DNA of 64,000 nucleotides from Anaerococcus murdochii (GCF_019957155.1 NZ_JAIPME010000002.1:1488001-1552000), one strand, 5' to 3'. Shown: positions 25,174-34,326, counted from the first letter of the stretch. Made by a program: numbers and translations. The notes: generated from the letters alone by a model not told the origin.

Positions 25174-25905
25174 ATGTCTGGACATAATAAGTGGAGTAAA
25201 ATCAAAAATAAAAAAGGTAGTGAAGATGCCAAAAAAGGCAAAATTTTCACCAAACACGCTAGAAATATCACAGTAGCTGCTAGAGAAGGCGGACTTGATC
25301 CTGACTATAATGCCAGCCTTAAAACTGCAATCGAAATGGCCAAGGCTGATAATATGCCAAATGACAATATCGATAGGGCTATCAAAAAGGCAAGCGGTGA
25401 GGCAGGTGGTGGTAATTTTGAAAGAATTATCTACGAAGGCTACGGCCCAGGCGGAGTTGCCTTTATAGTTGACTGCCTAACTGACAATAAAAACAGGACT
25501 GCACCAGATATTAGACATATCTTCGATAAATTTGGTGGCAATCTCGGTACAGACGGATCTGTAATGTTCCTTTTTGAGAAAAAAGGAGAAATTGTTGTAA
25601 ATGGCGAAGGCAAGGATTTTGATGAATTTATGATGGATGCCTTAGAAGCGGGTGCAAGTGATGTAGATGACCTTGAAGAAGGATACTTCGAAGCCCTAAC
25701 AGAAGTAAGTGATTTTAACGATTCTGTTGATAAACTTAGGGAAATGGGCTATAAAATCGAAAGAGCAAATATTTCTTACCTAGCAAACGAAATTGAGGTT
25801 GACCCTGACCATCATGAAAAACTTTTCAAATTAGTAGACGCCCTTGAAGATAACGACGACGTCCAAGAAGTCTACAACAACTGGGCTAGCCCAAGCGAGG
25901 ACTAG
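25174..25905 (+). CDS. YebC/PmpR family protein (TACO1-like)
   Basis: A 243-residue YebC/PmpR/TACO1 family protein. The start MSGHNKWSKIKNKKG is the family signature, followed by KARNITVAAREGG-type helices, NMPNDNIDRAIKKASG and the YEGYGPGGVAFIVDCLTDNKNRT block. Members have been described both as transcriptional regulators and as translation factors that help ribosomes through proline-rich stretches. The length matches the usual 240-250. It starts 2 bases after the preceding stop and ends 1 base before lgt, so it is co-transcribed with both. Confidence 0.95.
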   Translation: MSGHNKWSKIKNKKGSEDAKKGKIFTKHARNITVAAREGGLDPDYNASLKTAIEMAKADNMPNDNIDRAIKKASGEAGGGNFERIIYEGYGPGGVAFIVDCLTDNKNRTAPDIRHIFDKFGGNLGTDGSVMFLFEKKGEIVVNGEGKDFDEFMMDALEAGASDVDDLEEGYFEALTEVSDFNDSVDKLREMGYKIERANISYLANEIEVDPDHHEKLFKLVDALEDNDDVQEVYNNWASPSED

Positions 25906-25906
25906 G

Positions 25907-26707
25907 ATGGAATTTGACATAAATAGGGTCGCCTTTACAATCTTTGGCCTAGATGTCTATTGGTACGGGATAATAATTGTAGCTGGCATCCTCGTTTCAG
26001 CGATTTTTGCAAAAAAAGAATTCGAAAGAAGGGGCTATAAGGCTGATATTGTTGACGATATTCTTTTTGCCATCCTTCCAGTAGGAGTAATTGGTGCAAG
26101 GATTTGGTATGTGATTTTTGAATGGGACTACTACGGTGCCCATCCAAATGAAATTATCGACATCAGAGGAGGAGGTCTTGCCATCCAAGGGGGGATTATC
26201 TTTGGCTTAATCGCCCTATATATCTTTAGTAAAAGGCGTGACATACCAATGATTGACCTTACAGATATACTTTCTCCATCCCTTGCTTTTGCTCAGGCAG
26301 TTGGCCGTTGGGGAAATTTTGCCAATGCCGAAGCCCACGGTTATCCAACAGATCTTCCATGGGGAATTATCATTGATGGGGTTAAGGTCCATCCAACATT
26401 TTTCTACGAATCTTTTGGGGACTTTTTGATATTTTTATTTTTGGTTCTCTATAGAAAGAAAAATCCGTCTAAGGGTTTCATTTCAGGAATATATTTCCTT
26501 GCTTATGGCCTTGTCAGATTTTTTGTAGAAGGTTTGAGAACTGATTCCCTATATGTATTTGGCCTAAGAACAGCCCAGCTTGTTTCAATCGTATTTATGG
26601 TTGTAGGAGTTTGTTTATTAATTTATGCCAAGAGGGAAAATCTCCCACCACATTTTTATAAAGAAAAGAAAAAACTAAAAGAAGATAAGATTATCAAATT
26701 TAAATAA
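25907..26707 (+). CDS. lgt: Prolipoprotein diacylglyceryl transferase
   Basis: A 266-residue integral membrane enzyme that moves the diacylglyceryl group from phosphatidylglycerol to the lipobox cysteine of prolipoproteins. The signature region is FAQAVGRWGNFANAEAHG (the Lgt GRxGNFxNxE pattern). Early family blocks YWYGIIIVAGIL, GARIWYVIF and GGLAIQGGIIFGL and the C-terminal GLVRFFVEGLRTDS are also present. Seven membrane segments can be picked out. The ATG at 25907 has GAGG about 6 bases upstream; in-frame sequence further up belongs to the yebC-type gene. It ends the operon, followed by a terminator. Confidence 0.95.
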   Translation: MEFDINRVAFTIFGLDVYWYGIIIVAGILVSAIFAKKEFERRGYKADIVDDILFAILPVGVIGARIWYVIFEWDYYGAHPNEIIDIRGGGLAIQGGIIFGLIALYIFSKRRDIPMIDLTDILSPSLAFAQAVGRWGNFANAEAHGYPTDLPWGIIIDGVKVHPTFFYESFGDFLIFLFLVLYRKKNPSKGFISGIYFLAYGLVRFFVEGLRTDSLYVFGLRTAQLVSIVFMVVGVCLLIYAKRENLPPHFYKEKKKLKEDKIIKFK

Positions 26708-26719
26708 TATAAAGATTTC

Positions 26720-26745
26720 GACCGGTTATAAAAACCGGTCTTTTT
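26720..26745 (+). terminator. Rho-independent terminator after lgt
   Basis: GACCGGTT (26720-26727), ATAAA loop, AACCGGTC (26733-26740), then TTTTT. Confidence 0.9.
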
Positions 26746-26747
26746 GT

Positions 26748-26776
26748 TTGCTTTTTTCTGCTAAATAGGATAAAAT
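26748..26776 (+). promoter_or_regulatory. Promoter of the division/cell-wall cluster
   Basis: TTGCTT at 26748-26753, a 17-base spacer and TAAAAT at 26771-26776. Transcription would start about 10 bases later, immediately before the three GTGG repeats. The promoter abuts the lgt terminator. Confidence 0.6.
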
Positions 26777-26785
26777 ATAAATGAA

Positions 26786-26809
26786 GTGGAAGATAGTGGT
26801 AAAAGGTGG
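26786..26809 (+). promoter_or_regulatory. Three MraZ-binding repeats (GTGG boxes)
   Basis: GTGG occurs at 26786, 26796 and 26806, spaced exactly 10 bases apart, between the -10 element and the mraZ start. MraZ is known to bind direct GTGG-type repeats separated by 5-base spacers upstream of its own gene, so this is a probable autoregulatory site. The last repeat is embedded in the ribosome binding site AAAAGGTGG. Confidence 0.7.
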
Positions 26810-26815
26810 TACAAA

Positions 26816-27229
26816 ATGTTCCTAGGTGAATACATTCATAAATTGGATAACAAGAATAGAATAATGATGCCTAGTGACTTTAGGGAAGATCTTGACGGAT
26901 ATTTCTACCTTACTAAGGGGCCAGAAAAGTCTCTTATTGTTTATACCGAGGAAGAATTTCAAAAAAGATCAGCCGCACTTGACCAACTAGTTTATGAAAA
27001 TAAGAAAAATCGTGCCATAAAAAGGCTATTTTTCTCATCCACTGTCAAAGTCAACCTTGATAAGCAAGGGAGGATTTTGATCAACAAATCTTTGAAGGAC
27101 TATGCCGGGATCTCAGATGAGGCCATGATAATTGGTAATAACACAACCATAGAAATATGGGATAAGGATATCTGGGATGAATATATAAATGAAGTCGAGG
27201 TGAATTTGTCCGATATTATGGACGAATAA
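26816..27229 (+). CDS. mraZ: Transcriptional regulator MraZ
   Basis: A 137-residue protein of the AbrB-like MraZ family, made of two SpoVT/AbrB-type repeats. The N terminus MFLGEYIHKLDNKNRIMMPSDFRE is diagnostic, and the second repeat is KVNLDKQGRILINKSLKDYAG. It represses or tunes the division/wall operon it heads. The ATG at 26816 follows AAAAGGTGG by about 6 bases. An upstream GTG at 26786 is in frame but lies inside the GTGG boxes and would not yield the conserved start. It is followed by rsmH after 1 base. Confidence 0.94.
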   Translation: MFLGEYIHKLDNKNRIMMPSDFREDLDGYFYLTKGPEKSLIVYTEEEFQKRSAALDQLVYENKKNRAIKRLFFSSTVKVNLDKQGRILINKSLKDYAGISDEAMIIGNNTTIEIWDKDIWDEYINEVEVNLSDIMDE

Positions 27230-27230
27230 T

Positions 27231-28151
27231 ATGAAATTTGAACATACACCAGTTCTCTATAGGGAATGTATAGAAAATTTAAATATAAAACCTGATGGAA
27301 TTTATGCAGATTTGACCCTTGGTAAGGGAGGTCATTCTAAATTAATTTTAGAAAATCTTTCACCAAAGGGACTATTAATAGGCATAGACCAAGACAAAGC
27401 TGCCATTGAAGCGGCTTCAGAAAACCTAAAGGACTATGACAACAAGGTTTTTTTCAATACTAATTTTGAAAACATAGGAAAGGTTTTAACTGAAGCAGGT
27501 TTTGATAAAATTGATGGTGCTCTAATGGACATTGGCGTTTCTTCGTATCAAATTGACAATCCAGAGCGTGGATTTTCCTATATGCACGATGGACCTCTTG
27601 ATATGAGAATGAATAGGCAAAATGAGTTAACAGCAGAAATAATTGTCAATGAATACTCCCAGGATGAGCTTTCTAGAATATTTTTCGACTACGGTGAAGA
27701 AAGATTTTCCAAAGCCATAGCTAGAAATATTGTAAAAGCTCGCGCAACCGAAAGAATTAATACCACTTTCAAACTCCGAAATATTGTTATGAAATCTGCG
27801 AGATTTTCGGAAGTTCATCCTGAGAAGAGAGTATTTCAAGCCCTACGAATCGAAGTAAATAGGGAACTTGATGTCCTAACAAAGGCAATCGACACAATAA
27901 TAGATTTTATTGATAAAGATGGCAGACTAGCGATAATTACTTTCCATTCTTTAGAAGATAGGATAGTTAAAAATAAATTTAAGGATTTGGCAACAGGGTG
28001 TATATGCCCGCCAGAAATCCCAGTCTGTGTATGTAATCACGAGGCTAAGGTAAAAATCATTACCAAAAAGCCAATTACAGCTAAGGCTGATGAACTAAAA
28101 GAAAATTCCAGGTCAAAACCTGCGAAATTAAGAGTATGTCAAAGGATATGA
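27231..28151 (+). CDS. rsmH: 16S rRNA (cytosine-1402-N4)-methyltransferase RsmH
   Basis: A 306-residue S-adenosylmethionine-dependent methyltransferase (formerly MraW) that methylates the P-site base C1402 of 16S rRNA. Seen are the N-terminal HTPVLYRECIENL, the SAM-binding ADLTLGKGGHS, GIDQDKAAI, the family blocks DIGVSSYQID and ERGFSY-DGPLDMRMN, and the C-terminal TFHSLEDRIVK and KLRVCQR. The length is normal (about 310). It sits between mraZ and ftsL as in most bacteria. Confidence 0.96.
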   Translation: MKFEHTPVLYRECIENLNIKPDGIYADLTLGKGGHSKLILENLSPKGLLIGIDQDKAAIEAASENLKDYDNKVFFNTNFENIGKVLTEAGFDKIDGALMDIGVSSYQIDNPERGFSYMHDGPLDMRMNRQNELTAEIIVNEYSQDELSRIFFDYGEERFSKAIARNIVKARATERINTTFKLRNIVMKSARFSEVHPEKRVFQALRIEVNRELDVLTKAIDTIIDFIDKDGRLAIITFHSLEDRIVKNKFKDLATGCICPPEIPVCVCNHEAKVKIITKKPITAKADELKENSRSKPAKLRVCQRI

Positions 28152-28152
28152 T

Positions 28153-28530
28153 ATGGCTGAACGTTTTGAAAAAAGATTAGTAAAAAATAATAATAAAAAC
28201 CGTGTCAGACTCAAAGTCAAGGAAAAACCAAAAGTTATGAGGTCATACCAGGTAGATAAGCTTAGGAAAAGAGATAGGAAGGTAAAATACGCTATTTCTT
28301 TATTGGTTTTTGCCTTTATAGGAGCTTTGACAACTCTATTAATAATTAAGAGAATTAACTTGTCAAATGACAGATTTGAGTATAATAGACTACAGGCAGA
28401 AATTGTAAGCTATGAGCTCCAAAGAAACAGACTTCAAGATAATCTTGATGAGGCAATTGACCTAAACAGGATTCAAAGATATGCTATCGAAGATTTGGGC
28501 ATGGTTTATAAAAATGACAAAAATAATTAA
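28153..28530 (+). CDS. ftsL: FtsL-like cell-division protein
   Basis: A 125-residue bitopic protein: a basic cytoplasmic N-terminal stretch (residues 1-43), one membrane segment (44-66) and an outer coiled-coil helix (70-115), ending in a DLGMVYKN motif typical of FtsL/DivIC septum-initiator proteins. FtsL bridges DivIB, DivIC and the septal peptidoglycan synthase. Sequence conservation is low in this family, so the call rests on topology plus position right after rsmH. The septal transpeptidase gene (ftsI/pbpB) that normally follows is absent here. Confidence 0.8.
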   Translation: MAERFEKRLVKNNNKNRVRLKVKEKPKVMRSYQVDKLRKRDRKVKYAISLLVFAFIGALTTLLIIKRINLSNDRFEYNRLQAEIVSYELQRNRLQDNLDEAIDLNRIQRYAIEDLGMVYKNDKNN

Positions 28531-28548
28531 CTGCCGTTAGGAATTATT

Positions 28549-29499
28549 ATGGACAATATATATTTAATAACTATTATTGGCATTTGTTTGAGTATGGGAC
28601 TTGGGAAAGTCATAATTCCCATGCTTGAAAGAAAGAAAATTGGACAAAATATCAGAAAGGTAGGACCTCAAAGCCACATGGCTAAGGCAGGCACACCTAC
28701 TATGGGCGGGATTATATTTATAATAGTAGCCTTTGCTATGAGTCTAATTATTCTACCAAAAAATCTAGAAACTTTTATCTTAGTTATTTCTATGTTGGGA
28801 TTTGGAGCAATTGGTTTTATTGATGACTTTAGAAAACTTGTTCTCCACCAGTCTGAAGGCCTTAAACCTAAACAAAAATTGGTTTTACAATTTGCCTTGG
28901 CAGCCTTAATAACAATCCTTGCATATTTAAATGACAAAGAATCTATAACTAAACTTTTAATACCATTTACAACTACCTACCTACCAGTGTCAGTCCTTGG
29001 TATTCCTATAATGATTTTTATAATTGTAGGAACTTCAAACGCCACAAACCTAACTGACGGGCTTGATGGACTCTTGGTAAGTGTGTCTATTCCAGTTTTT
29101 ATAACTCTTGCAATTCTTGCAGGAAGTGGAACAAATAAATTATTTGCTGTAATTATGCTAGGCGCAATTCTAGGATTTTTAATTTTCAATTCAAATCCAG
29201 CCAGCGTTTTTATGGGAGATACTGGATCAATGGCTATTGGTGGAGCTGTAGTGGCCCTTGCCATTAACCTAAAAATTCCAATATATCTTGTGATATTTGG
29301 AGGAGTATATGTGATGGAGACCTTATCTGTAATTATCCAGGTCATTTCTTATAGGTATAGGAATAAGAAAAGAGTATTTCTAATGACACCTATCCATCAT
29401 CATTTTGAATTAAAAGGTTATAAGGAGCAAAAAATTGTAGTAGGATTTATGATTTTATCTACGATCCTATGTCTAATTACTTTGGTGGCAATACTATGA
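28549..29499 (+). CDS. mraY: Phospho-N-acetylmuramoyl-pentapeptide transferase
   Basis: A 316-residue polytopic enzyme that makes lipid I by joining UDP-MurNAc-pentapeptide to undecaprenyl phosphate. Landmarks: HMAKAGTPTMGGI near the N terminus, the DD motif in GFIDDFRKL, NATNLTDGLDGL, FMGDTGSMAIGG and the histidine cluster PIHHHFELKG, all needed for catalysis and metal binding. About ten membrane segments are visible. It overlaps murD by 4 bases (ATGA). It starts 18 bases after ftsL, where murE, murF and ftsI would be in many relatives. Confidence 0.96.
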   Translation: MDNIYLITIIGICLSMGLGKVIIPMLERKKIGQNIRKVGPQSHMAKAGTPTMGGIIFIIVAFAMSLIILPKNLETFILVISMLGFGAIGFIDDFRKLVLHQSEGLKPKQKLVLQFALAALITILAYLNDKESITKLLIPFTTTYLPVSVLGIPIMIFIIVGTSNATNLTDGLDGLLVSVSIPVFITLAILAGSGTNKLFAVIMLGAILGFLIFNSNPASVFMGDTGSMAIGGAVVALAINLKIPIYLVIFGGVYVMETLSVIIQVISYRYRNKKRVFLMTPIHHHFELKGYKEQKIVVGFMILSTILCLITLVAIL

Positions 29500-30812
29500 A
29501 AAAAGTTTTAGTTTACGGACTCGGTGTAACAGGAATATCTTCAGTTAAGGCTTTAGATAAGCTTGGATATGAAGTTTACACCTATGATAAAAATAAAAAA
29601 AATATTAAAGAACTTGAGGGCTATGACTATAGCCCTATTTCTGATGAAAATTTTGGCAAATACGACTTTGTTTTAAAATCGCCTGGAATCAAGCCAAGTG
29701 ATGATATTGTGAAAATTTTAGAAAAAGATAATGAAATAATATCTGATATAGAAGCAAGTCAGAGACTTTTTCCAGATAAGGAAAAAATTGCTATAACAGG
29801 CACAAATGGTAAGACTTCTACAACTTCTATGGTCACTCATATTTTAAATGAGTGTGGTCATCCTGCTTACGCTGTAGGAAATATCGGTGAGGGAATTTTG
29901 TGGCAGATGTATGATAAGAAAGGAGTTTTTGTAGAAGAACTTTCATCTTTTCAACTTCATGATACACAGACTTATAAACCACATATTGGTGCAATTTTAA
30001 ATATCAAAGAAGATCACATAGATTGGCATGGATCTTTTGAAGATTATATAGATAGCAAATTAAAACTTGCGTCAAATCAAGATGAAAACGACTTTTTGGT
30101 TATTAACCACGAAGATGAGATAAGCCAGAACCATTTGGGAGATTTTAAGGCTCAAGTTTATGAGTTTTCAAGCCAAAATATGGTGGAAAGGGGTCTTTTC
30201 CTTGATGATAATAAAATCTGCTTTAGAAATGGCGGTTGTAATATTGCAGAAATCCTAGATGTTAGAGACTTATCTGTAATTGGAAACCACAATTACGAGA
30301 ATGTTATGGCTGCGATATTGCTTACTTATTTGTATGGCTTAGATTTAGTTGATATTGTTAAAGCAGTAAAAACTTTCAAATCAATTTCCCATAGACTTGA
30401 ATATGTGAGGACCCTTGATGGAATAGATTTTTACAATGATTCTAAGGGAACAAACGTAGATAGCTCTGTAAAGGCAATAGAAAGTTTTGATAGACCAATA
30501 CTTATAATTGCAGGTGGCTATGATAAACATATTGACTACACTGATTTTGTTAAGGCTTTTAAGAAAAATGGCAAGATCATGGTTCTAATGGGAGCGACCA
30601 AGGAAAAATTAAGGCTTTTGTGCGAAAAATACCAGATTAAATATATTTTGGTTAAGGATATGAAAGAAGCAATTGATACAGCATATGAAAACGGTGAAAA
30701 GGGCGATGTGGTCTTACTTTCTCCAGCTAGTGCTTCTTGGGATATGTATAAATCTTATGAGGTAAGGGGAGATGAGTTTAAGGCCCTTGTAAATAGATTG
30801 GAAGAAAAATGA
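29496..30812 (+). CDS. murD: UDP-N-acetylmuramoylalanine--D-glutamate ligase
   Basis: A 438-residue Mur ligase that adds D-glutamate to UDP-MurNAc-L-Ala in the cytosol. It has an N-terminal Rossmann-type segment (VYGLGVTGISSVKAL), the ATP-binding GTNGKTSTTSM, the central GNIGEG and ELSSFQL blocks typical of MurD, and the C-terminal YNDSKGTN and GGYDKHIDY. The ATG at 29496 overlaps the mraY stop and has no strong ribosome binding site, which suggests translational coupling. Extra open frame upstream belongs to mraY. Confidence 0.96.
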   Translation: MKKVLVYGLGVTGISSVKALDKLGYEVYTYDKNKKNIKELEGYDYSPISDENFGKYDFVLKSPGIKPSDDIVKILEKDNEIISDIEASQRLFPDKEKIAITGTNGKTSTTSMVTHILNECGHPAYAVGNIGEGILWQMYDKKGVFVEELSSFQLHDTQTYKPHIGAILNIKEDHIDWHGSFEDYIDSKLKLASNQDENDFLVINHEDEISQNHLGDFKAQVYEFSSQNMVERGLFLDDNKICFRNGGCNIAEILDVRDLSVIGNHNYENVMAAILLTYLYGLDLVDIVKAVKTFKSISHRLEYVRTLDGIDFYNDSKGTNVDSSVKAIESFDRPILIIAGGYDKHIDYTDFVKAFKKNGKIMVLMGATKEKLRLLCEKYQIKYILVKDMKEAIDTAYENGEKGDVVLLSPASASWDMYKSYEVRGDEFKALVNRLEEK

Positions 30813-31888
30813 GAGTAATACTATCAGGTGGTGGAACGGGTGGACATATCTATCCGGCCATTGCTATTGGACAAAAAATCATGGAAGAAAAACCAGATAG
30901 CCAGATAATTTATGTTGGAATTAAGGGTGGCCCAGAAGAGAAGATTGCTGCAAAAAATGGCTATGAATTTAAAGCTATTGAAGCTATGGGGATTCCTAGA
31001 AAAATCAATAAAAGGCTTTTTAAGGCCCTAGCCACAAATCTTAAGGGTTTTAAGGAAGCAAAAAAAATCATCAAAGATTTTAAGCCAGACCTTGTAATTG
31101 GAACAGGCGGTTATGTTTGTGCCCCAATTTTATACCAAGCAAGCAAAGCAAAAATACCATCAATTGTTCACGAATCAAATTCTTATCCAGGAATGGCTTC
31201 TAAATTTTTATCAAAAAAAGTCGACAGGGTTTTGATTTCCTACAAGGAAGCTGCCGCACATTTTAAAAACAAAGACAATATTGTAGTTACAGGAAATCCA
31301 GTTAGGAATAATTTTGATTTGTCATTTACGGATGAAGACCTAAATCAACTAGGCATTGACAAATCTATTCCAGTTGTATTTTCCTTTGGCGGATCAAATG
31401 GTTCTTTCGCCTTAAATAAGGCGGTTATAGAAATGAGCGGGGATTTAAATGGAGAATTTTATCTCCTCCACCAAACAGGAAATAGGTTTTATGATGATTT
31501 TCTTAATAAGGCTCATAAATCGAAATACCTTAAAGCCTTTGCTTATATAGATAATATTGATTTGTTCTATGGGGTATCAGACTTAGTCATTGCTTCAAGC
31601 GGAGCTATGAGTTTGGCTGAAATATCTTCTGTTGGTAGACCTTCGATTTTGATTCCAAAAGCCTACACAACTGAAAACCATCAGGAATACAATGCCCGTA
31701 CCTATGTCGATCATGGAGCAAGTCTAATGATTTTAGAAAAAGATTTATCTGGCTCCCTCCTAAAAAAAGAGATTATGAGTATAATAAAAGATAGAGAAAA
31801 AATTAAGCAAATGGGGGAGAAGGCTTACGACCTTGCTGATGAAGATGCCTTAGACAAGATTTACCAGCAAATCGAAGAGCTAATATAG
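30809..31888 (+). CDS. murG: UDP-N-acetylglucosamine--N-acetylmuramyl-(pentapeptide) pyrophosphoryl-undecaprenol N-acetylglucosamine transferase
   Basis: A 359-residue GT28 glycosyltransferase that turns lipid I into lipid II on the inner membrane face. It has the N-terminal glycine loop SGGGTGGHIYPA, GTGGYVCAP, HESNSYPGMASK, the GGSNGSFALNK loop and the C-terminal UDP-GlcNAc site (ASSGAMSLAEISSVGRPSILIP, TTENHQEYNA). It overlaps murD by 4 bases and abuts divIB without a gap, part of the same coupled operon. Confidence 0.96.
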   Translation: MRVILSGGGTGGHIYPAIAIGQKIMEEKPDSQIIYVGIKGGPEEKIAAKNGYEFKAIEAMGIPRKINKRLFKALATNLKGFKEAKKIIKDFKPDLVIGTGGYVCAPILYQASKAKIPSIVHESNSYPGMASKFLSKKVDRVLISYKEAAAHFKNKDNIVVTGNPVRNNFDLSFTDEDLNQLGIDKSIPVVFSFGGSNGSFALNKAVIEMSGDLNGEFYLLHQTGNRFYDDFLNKAHKSKYLKAFAYIDNIDLFYGVSDLVIASSGAMSLAEISSVGRPSILIPKAYTTENHQEYNARTYVDHGASLMILEKDLSGSLLKKEIMSIIKDREKIKQMGEKAYDLADEDALDKIYQQIEELI

Positions 31889-32686
31889 ATGACAAATAAA
31901 AACGACGATAGGTTAATAAAAAAAGGATCTAGAGTATTTAACAAAAAATATATAGCCAAAAAACGCAGTTTGGAAGAAGAAAAAAGAGGGAATTCGAAAG
32001 CCTTTATTTTTCTCTTAGTTTTGGCTTTTTTATTGGGAGTTTTTTACAATCTCTACACCCACCCTTTTATGAAAATCCAGGATATATACATAAATGGAAA
32101 TAGGGTTACTGAGGATACTGAGATTATAAAAAAACTTAAGTCACCTCTAGGCAAAAATATTTTATTATATAATCCGACTAAGTACGAAGAAGATATAGAA
32201 AATTTAGAGTATATAAAATCGGCCAAGGTGAGGAAGGTTTTTCCAAAGATGTTATCTGTTAAGGTTGAAGAAGATTTTCCTATGTTTGTAATTAAAAAAT
32301 ACGGCAAGGAAATTATTGTGACAAATAACGGATTGGTTACAGATAAAAAGCCTTATAGCAAGGAGGCGAAGCTTATAGAAATAAAAACCAAGGGTGTAGA
32401 AACTACTCTTGGCCAAAGTTTCACTTCATCACAGGCAATAGGGGATTTTATCAAAGAATTGCAAGCTTCCTCTTTAATAGGGAGCCTAAGCCAATTAAAT
32501 TTGGAAAATAAGCTTGATATTGGTATAATGATACAAGATATTGAGGTTAAATTTGGCGATTTAAATAATATTTCTTATAAAATTAAATTGCTGGAGAAAA
32601 TTTTACAAGACATTAAAAGCAAGGGACTAGAAGCTGTAAGCATCAACTTAAACAATGGAGATAATCCTCTTGTGGTTGTAAAATAG
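31889..32686 (+). CDS. divIB: Cell-division protein DivIB/FtsQ
   Basis: A 265-residue bitopic division protein: a basic cytoplasmic tail (residues 1-37), a membrane segment (38-54), a POTRA domain starting at the IQDIYINGNRVTEDTEI block and the following FtsQ domain (KVEEDFPMFVIKKYGKEIIVTNNGLV). It belongs to the DivIB-FtsL-DivIC complex that activates septal wall synthesis. It starts directly after the murG stop. Its 265 residues match Firmicutes DivIB. Confidence 0.88.
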   Translation: MTNKNDDRLIKKGSRVFNKKYIAKKRSLEEEKRGNSKAFIFLLVLAFLLGVFYNLYTHPFMKIQDIYINGNRVTEDTEIIKKLKSPLGKNILLYNPTKYEEDIENLEYIKSAKVRKVFPKMLSVKVEEDFPMFVIKKYGKEIIVTNNGLVTDKKPYSKEAKLIEIKTKGVETTLGQSFTSSQAIGDFIKELQASSLIGSLSQLNLENKLDIGIMIQDIEVKFGDLNNISYKIKLLEKILQDIKSKGLEAVSINLNNGDNPLVVVK

Positions 32687-32737
32687 AAGTCTTTTAGTAA
32701 AAATCTTAATAAGTAGAATAAAACAATGGGGGATTTT

Positions 32738-33832
32738 ATGGCAAATATTAACATTGATATGGACAACAACTCTTTAGCTAAGATTAAAGTTATAGGAGTT
32801 GGTGGTGGTGGCAACAATGCTATCAGCAGAATGAGAGACAACGGACTATCAGGAGTAGAGTTTTTAGCTCTAAATACAGACCTACAAACACTTCAAGAAT
32901 CAAACGCAGATTTAAGACTACAAATTGGTGAAAAACTAACTAGAGGTCTTGGTGCTGGTGCAAATCCAAGTGTTGGAGAAAAAGCAGCAGAAGAATCTAA
33001 GGGCGAAATTGAAGAAGCAATCAAGGGCGCTGACATGGTATTTATCACAGCCGGTATGGGCGGTGGTACAGGCACAGGTGCAGCTCCAATCGTAGCTCAA
33101 GTTGCTAAAGAAATGGACATCCTAACTGTAGGTGTAGTTACAAAACCATTCACATTTGAAGGTAGAAAAAGAGCAACTCAAGCAGAAGCAGGTATTGAAA
33201 AACTAAAGGAAAATGTAGATACACTTATCACTATTCCAAATGATAGACTTTTACAAATAGTTGAAAAAAGAACATCAATGGTTGAAGCTTTCCAAATGGC
33301 TGACCAAGTACTTATGGATGCTGTTAGCGGTATTTCAGAGCTAATCGCAGTTCCAAATGTAATCAACCTTGACTTTGCTGACGTTGAATCAATTATGAGT
33401 GATCAAGGTATTGCTCACATGGGAATCGGCAGGGCAAGCGGAGAAAATAGAGCTGTTGACGCTGCTAAAGCTGCAGTTAATTCTCCACTACTTGAAACAA
33501 GCATTGACGGAGCAAACGCAGTTCTTCTTAACGTAACAGCTGCAGAAGTTGGCTTAATGGAAGCAAACGAAGCTGCAGAATTAATTAGAGAATCAATTGA
33601 CTCTGATGCAAACATCATCTTTGGTGTTGGCCAAGATGAATCTCTAGGAGATGAAATCAAGATTACTGTTATCGCAACAGGTTTTGACAACAGTTCTAGA
33701 TCTCGTAGGGCTGATAGAAATTCTAACAGAGCTGATGAACTAAGAGCTCCACAAAGAAATTCCCAACCTAGCCAACAAAGAAAATCATCAAATCCTTTTG
33801 ATGATATAGATCTTCCAGACTTCTTAAAATAA
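32738..33832 (+). CDS. ftsZ: Cell-division GTPase FtsZ
   Basis: A 364-residue tubulin homologue that forms the Z ring. It has [13 protein letters not shown], the GTP-binding [10 protein letters not shown], the T7 synergy loop [11 protein letters not shown] and an unstructured linker ([18 protein letters not shown]), ending in the conserved C-terminal peptide DIDLPDFLK that binds partner proteins. The ATG at 32738 has GGGGGA about 5 bases upstream; the ATG at 32726 lies before that site. ftsA is absent before it, unlike in many dcw clusters. Confidence 0.97.
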   Translation: MANINIDMDNNSLAKIKVIGVGGGGNNAISRMRDNGLSGVEFLALNTDLQTLQESNADLRLQIGEKLTRGLGAGANPSVGEKAAEESKGEIEEAIKGADMVFITAGMGGGTGTGAAPIVAQVAKEMDILTVGVVTKPFTFEGRKRATQAEAGIEKLKENVDTLITIPNDRLLQIVEKRTSMVEAFQMADQVLMDAVSGISELIAVPNVINLDFADVESIMSDQGIAHMGIGRASGENRAVDAAKAAVNSPLLETSIDGANAVLLNVTAAEVGLMEANEAAELIRESIDSDANIIFGVGQDESLGDEIKITVIATGFDNSSRSRRADRNSNRADELRAPQRNSQPSQQRKSSNPFDDIDLPDFLK

Positions 33833-33833
33833 G

Positions 33834-34301
33834 ATGAGATGTCCCTATTGCAACTCAACAAATACTAGGGTAGTTGACTCAAGGTCGACAGATGACGACA
33901 GGGCCATCCGTAGGAGAAGGCTTTGCGAAGATTGTGACAAGAGATTTTCAACCTACGAAAGGTATGAAGATTCTACAGTCATGATAATAAAAAAGGATAA
34001 TACTAGAGAAGCCTTTGACCCAAGAAAGGTCATATCAGGTATAGTGAAATCCTGTCAAAAACGTCCAGTATCTATGGATCAAATAGAAGAAGTAGCAAAA
34101 AATATCGAAACCAAAGTCAACCACACTGGTAAAAAGGAAGTGACCTCAACATATATAGGCGAGCTTGTCATGGATGAGCTAAAAGACCTTGATTCTGTAG
34201 CCTATGTCAGATTTGCTTCTGTATATAGGGAATTTAAGGATTTGGAGTCCTTCTATGAGGAGATTATAAATTTAAAAGATGATAAAGGTGCTAATTCTTA
34301 G
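33834..34301 (+). CDS. nrdR: Transcriptional repressor NrdR
   Basis: A 155-residue regulator of ribonucleotide reductase genes. It has an N-terminal zinc ribbon with MRCPYC...CEDCDKRF (four cysteines) and a following ATP-cone domain (VMIIKKDNTREAFDPRKVISGI) that senses dATP/ATP. The length matches the family (about 150). It begins 1 base after ftsZ, so is probably co-transcribed with it. No nrd genes or obvious NrdR boxes are in this window. Confidence 0.96.
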   Translation: MRCPYCNSTNTRVVDSRSTDDDRAIRRRRLCEDCDKRFSTYERYEDSTVMIIKKDNTREAFDPRKVISGIVKSCQKRPVSMDQIEEVAKNIETKVNHTGKKEVTSTYIGELVMDELKDLDSVAYVRFASVYREFKDLESFYEEIINLKDDKGANS

Positions 34302-34312
34302 CATCTTTTTTC
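34287..34312 (+). terminator. Terminator overlapping the nrdR stop
   Basis: GGTGCTAA, TTC loop, TTAGCATC (one G:U pair), then a T run. The stem includes the end of the nrdR coding sequence. Confidence 0.75.
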
Positions 34313-34326
34313 TTTAAGGAAGAAGA

